A DNA stretch of 9,972 bases, from assembly GCA_020354595.1 (NCBI GenBank), contig CP070650.1:1550107-1560078 (forward strand), in the 5' to 3' direction. The notes beneath the pieces are model-generated. The model saw nothing but the letters and a program-made list of their open reading frames with translations, had not been told where the DNA came from and searched no databases. Positions 7,784 through 9,972 of this stretch are shown here, one piece after another. Made by a program: the position numbers and the translations under genes. Positions within the stretch are counted from its first letter, which is position 1. Each line of letters opens with the position of its first letter. This stretch comes from Myxococcales bacterium (GTDB lineage: Bacteria; Myxococcota_A; Polyangia; Polyangiales; Houyiibacteriaceae).

Positions 7784-7808
7784 ACAGGCCGCGCGGCCTG
7801 TTCTTTTT
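7784..7808 (+). terminator. Probable intrinsic terminator after thrC
   Basis: ACAGGCC (7784-7790) and GGCCTGT (7795-7801) pair around a GCGC loop, forming part of an 18-base perfect palindrome, and TTCTTTTT follows at once. It lies 113 nt after the thrC stop and 8 nt before the stop codon of the convergent PilZ-like gene. The T-run is only on the plus strand, so it should end thrC transcription. A second palindrome, GCTTATAAGC (7773-7782), sits directly upstream. The rest of 7671-7783 holds nothing I recognise. Confidence 0.7.
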
Positions 7809-7816
7809 GCCGTGTT

Positions 7817-8074
7817 TTAGACCAATTCTTGGAGCAGCAGCTCGCGATCAGCGCGTTGCAGGTTCACGAAACGCAGCCTCACCTCGAAGTGCTCGGGGTC
7901 CACTCGCTTGGAGCCGATGGTCCGGCCCTCAAAGCTTCGCGAATCGTCATTTAGTGCCACCGAGAAATGAATGGGCGAGCCTGGGGCGAAGGCTTTCGGG
8001 CTCAGCAAGGTCAACACATTCCCGTCGATCCGCCGTGCCTGCGCTTCCTCCCCGCTCTGTAGGTAGACCTTCAC
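7817..8074 (-). CDS. Small PilZ-like domain protein
   Basis: This 85-residue protein reads as one small beta-rich domain. The pattern FAPGSPIHFSV (29-39), then FEGRTIGSKRV (48-58), then FEVRLRFVNLQRADRELLLQ (63-82) resembles the strand order and C-terminal helix of PilZ domains. The canonical c-di-GMP signature (RxxxR followed by D/NxSxxG) is not seen; only ARRIDGN (13-19) sits near the expected place. It may therefore not bind c-di-GMP. The start is GTG at 8074-8072, three bases after the smpB stop, with AAAGGA six bases upstream inside the end of smpB, so the start is credible and coupled. It is the last gene of its operon and faces the thrC terminator. The CDS is likely real; the PilZ assignment is tentative. 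Confidence 0.7.
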   Translation of the reverse strand: MKVYLQSGEEAQARRIDGNVLTLLSPKAFAPGSPIHFSVALNDDSRSFEGRTIGSKRVDPEHFEVRLRFVNLQRADRELLLQELV

Positions 8075-8077
8075 GGC

Positions 8078-8566
8078 TCATCCTTTCTGTCGCAGCATCG
8101 CAGCGCGGGCCTCCTTGAGGTCTTCCTGGCGCTTGATCGCCTCACGGTCGTCGCCCTTCTTCTTGCCGCGGCCGAGGCCGAGCTGCACCTTGGCAACGCC
8201 GTTCTTGAAGTAGACCTGGAGCGGGACGAGGGCCACGCCGCGGCTCGTCAGCCGTCCGCGGAGCTTTTCGATCTCGCGGCGATGCACGAGGAGTTTGCGG
8301 CGTCGTTGGGTTTCGTGCCCAGCATGGCCGCCCTGCTCGTACGGGGCTATGTGCATTCCGTATAGGAAGAGCTCGTCGTTGTCGATACGGCAGTAGGCGG
8401 CCTCAAGGTTGGCGCGGCGCGCGCGGAGGCTTTTGACCTCCGTGCCGTAGAGCACCATGCCGGCCTCGAGTCGTTCCTCGATGTCGTAGCGTTTGGCGGC
8501 CTTTGGGTTGCGGCACACCAGGAGCTCCATCCCTGGAACGCCCTTATCAACGCGCTTCTTCGCCAT
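8078..8566 (-). CDS. smpB: SsrA-binding protein SmpB
   Basis: The 162 residues are a complete SmpB, the partner of tmRNA in trans-translation, which frees stalled ribosomes and tags the nascent chain. Signatures are RRYD-like AKRYDIEERLEAGMVLYGTEVKSLR split over 24-48 (GTEVKSLR at 41-48), NLEAAYCRI (53-61), FLYGMHIAPYEQG (67-79), RRRKLLVHRREIEKL (88-102), and a basic C-terminal tail (GRGKKKGDDREAIKRQ) that enters the mRNA channel of the ribosome. The length is normal. The ATG at 8566 overlaps the end of the lipoprotein gene by 20 nt. A second ATG at 8530 (Met13) is possible, but the MAKKR opening is typical of the family. The tmRNA gene ssrA is not in this window. Confidence 0.95.
   Translation of the reverse strand: MAKKRVDKGVPGMELLVCRNPKAAKRYDIEERLEAGMVLYGTEVKSLRARRANLEAAYCRIDNDELFLYGMHIAPYEQGGHAGHETQRRRKLLVHRREIEKLRGRLTSRGVALVPLQVYFKNGVAKVQLGLGRGKKKGDDREAIKRQEDLKEARAAMLRQKG
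8081..8086 (-). promoter_or_regulatory. Ribosome binding site of the PilZ-like gene
   Basis: AAAGGA on the minus strand overlaps the last codons of smpB and ends six bases before the GTG at 8074. It supports a GTG start for this short gene. Confidence 0.6.
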
Positions 8567-9323
8567 CGCTTGCCGGCTCTAGCACGGGCTCTTTGGCTTT
8601 GCGAAGTTGCTCGAGCCAACCGAGCTCCGTTCGCAGCCGTTCGCTCGTGGGAAGGTCGCCGCTCGCATCAGCCTCTTCGAGCGCCTGCTGCCGGTTCTCG
8701 ATCTCGCGATCCCAGCGTGCGCTGGCGGACGGAGAGTCGTCGAGGACCCAGGTCCGCGCCGTCGCTTTGACGGGAAATCGGACGCGGGCGTTGGGCACCG
8801 GCGAATCGGGAACCGAGACCTCCAAAAGAATCCGCGGCCAGTTCGTGTCGATCTCGAGCACGCACGGTGAGTCGCCCCAGTCGGATCTCGGTCGAAACAC
8901 CTCGGAGACGAAACCATTGGGATCGACCTGCGCCCAGGCCAAACAGGTTCGCTCTCTTTCTCGAATCGCAACCACGATGTCACGCCGGCCGTCGCGGTCG
9001 AAGTCGGGGCGGGGGTCGGGCCCGAGCTCTACCCACAACCGGCTAGGCCAACGCACGTCGGGCACCTGGATCGACAACGTTGGGCCGCGGGAGGTCACAA
9101 CGCGAACGGTCGAGTCCGGACCCCTGATCGCATCGAAGGCCACGTAGTCTCGTTCGTTGATCTGGCGGCCGATCGTGAACCCGTGCAGCCGGAGATCTTC
9201 GATGATCGCTTCCGCCTCCTCTCGAGGGTCGACACCTACCCGCAGGTAGTCCAGAGGATCTTGGACCGGCTCCGGCTTCGCGCACGCGACCATGGTCGCG
9301 CACACAAGGATGAGGCAACGCAC
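8547..9323 (-). CDS. Putative lipoprotein of unknown function with an FG-GAP-like calcium-type loop
   Basis: I do not recognise this 258-residue protein as a named family. It starts with a short signal-like stretch MRCLILVCATMVAC whose C14 could be a lipidated cysteine; the lipobox has Met at -3, which is unusual but tolerated. Residues 107-115 (DFDRDGRRD) form a DxDxDGxxD loop like those in FG-GAP/VCBS repeats, followed by the strand IVVAIRERE, but only one copy is present. The middle is beta-rich (about 50-190). The C-terminal 60 residues (about 203-245) are charged and helical, possibly a coiled coil. The start is GTG at 9323; in-frame upstream sequence meets the comF-like stop codon within nine bases, so no longer start exists. 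It lies between a comF-like gene and smpB and overlaps smpB by 20 nt. Confidence 0.75.
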   Translation of the reverse strand: MRCLILVCATMVACAKPEPVQDPLDYLRVGVDPREEAEAIIEDLRLHGFTIGRQINERDYVAFDAIRGPDSTVRVVTSRGPTLSIQVPDVRWPSRLWVELGPDPRPDFDRDGRRDIVVAIRERERTCLAWAQVDPNGFVSEVFRPRSDWGDSPCVLEIDTNWPRILLEVSVPDSPVPNARVRFPVKATARTWVLDDSPSASARWDREIENRQQALEEADASGDLPTSERLRTELGWLEQLRKAKEPVLEPASDGEEAR

Positions 9324-9332
9324 GGCACTACT

Positions 9333-9956
9333 TTACGTGGCCTGGGCGAGAACGCGAGTTGCCAGCACGAAGGTGTGCACCTCGGACACGCCTCCAGCTA
9401 TCAGGGCCTCGGAGGCTGCCCCGAGCGTTGCCCCGGTTGTTCGAACATCGTCTACCAGAAGCACCCGCCCCGCCCCGCACAGCCGCCAAGGTGCAAAGGC
9501 GCCAGCAATGTTCCGCTGCCGTTCGCGGTGCGGCAGGTCGACCTGGGGCGGCGTCTTGCGCACGCGACGGAGCCCGCGGAGCAACAGTGAGACCCCAAGC
9601 GCCCTCGCCACGGGCTTCGAAAGAAGCGCCGCTTGGTCATAACCACGCGCGCGCCGCCTTCGCCAATGGAGCGGCACGGGCACGACTGCATCGACCTTTC
9701 CCGCCCAGCGATGAGCGTCGCCGGCCATGAGCGAGCCGAGTGCCGAGCCGAGCTCGCTACGCCCGTCGTACTTGAAGCGTTGAATCGCATCGGCCACGGG
9801 GCCGCCGTAGTCGAAGACGGCGCCGGCGCCGGAGGCGGGTTCGAGGAGCGAGGTGCAGGGAGTGCAGAAGGCCGATGGGCAATCGGCGGGCTCATCGCAG
9901 CCGGGGCAGCGACGCGGAGCCAACAACCCTAGGAACCCTTCGACTAGATCGCGCAC
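9333..9956 (-). CDS. comF: ComF family phosphoribosyltransferase-like protein
   Basis: This 207-residue protein has the ComF/GntX layout. An N-terminal zinc-finger-like knuckle (C17/C20 with C31/C34) is followed by a phosphoribosyltransferase domain. VVPVPLHWRRRRARGYDQAALL (split over 91-112) and RQRNIAGAF (147-155) are family signatures, and the PRPP-binding loop is VLLVDDVRTTGAT (165-177). ComF proteins are required for DNA uptake in naturally competent bacteria, where they act in the cytoplasm during transformation; in many other bacteria their role is unproven. The start is GTG at 9956-9954, preceded in frame by a TGA at 9965-9963, so little extension is possible. It is followed by the lipoprotein gene after nine bases. 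No other competence gene is visible, so a role in transformation is not shown by context. Confidence 0.92.
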   Translation of the reverse strand: MRDLVEGFLGLLAPRRCPGCDEPADCPSAFCTPCTSLLEPASGAGAVFDYGGPVADAIQRFKYDGRSELGSALGSLMAGDAHRWAGKVDAVVPVPLHWRRRRARGYDQAALLSKPVARALGVSLLLRGLRRVRKTPPQVDLPHRERQRNIAGAFAPWRLCGAGRVLLVDDVRTTGATLGAASEALIAGGVSEVHTFVLATRVLAQAT

Positions 9957-9972
9957 ACAGCATCATCGGACA

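Noticed and set aside
7642..8118. 158-codon open frame on the plus strand crossing the thrC-PilZ intergenic region
   Set aside because: It overlaps the end of thrC, runs through the terminator and is antisense to the PilZ-like gene and the end of smpB; serine- and arginine-rich with no domain.

Overview
This GC-rich window carries twelve closely packed protein genes, eleven complete and one cut by the left edge. I see no tRNA, rRNA, CRISPR array, insertion sequence or phage gene. High GC, frequent GTG starts, many overlapping genes, a double cyclic-nucleotide-binding-domain protein and a PilZ-like protein suggest a Gram-negative bacterium, perhaps of the Myxococcota or a related deltaproteobacterial lineage. 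That placement is inference only. MltG, an AarF/UbiB-type kinase and a putative lipoprotein fit a Gram-negative envelope.

Region A (1-4809, minus strand) is one compact transcription unit in the order aarF/ubiB-like kinase, ruvX, mltG, DUF72 (YecE-like), cysC, glpD. Every junction overlaps, by 11, 25, 4, 4 and 1 nt, so translational coupling is likely. The unit mixes a quinone-linked kinase family, a Holliday-junction resolvase-like factor, a peptidoglycan transglycosylase, an uncharacterised TIM-barrel-type protein, APS kinase and a flavin glycerol-3-phosphate dehydrogenase.

Region B (4810-7670, plus strand) starts from a short divergent intergenic stretch. It holds a protein with a helical N-terminus and two degenerate cyclic-nucleotide-binding-like domains, followed 24 nt later by thrC (threonine synthase). 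A palindrome with a T-run at 7784-7808 looks like the terminator of this unit.

Region C (7817-9956, minus strand) converges on region B and runs comF-like phosphoribosyltransferase, putative lipoprotein, smpB, small PilZ-like protein. Its gaps or overlaps are only 3-20 nt, again consistent with an operon.

Most genes are recognisable housekeeping families. The least explained items are a clamp-binding-like QLGLF peptide at the N-terminus of the DUF72 protein, the cyclic-nucleotide-type sensor whose two pockets lack the usual key residues, the uncharacterised lipoprotein, and the small PilZ-like protein. I did not find a clear new defence or mobile system.
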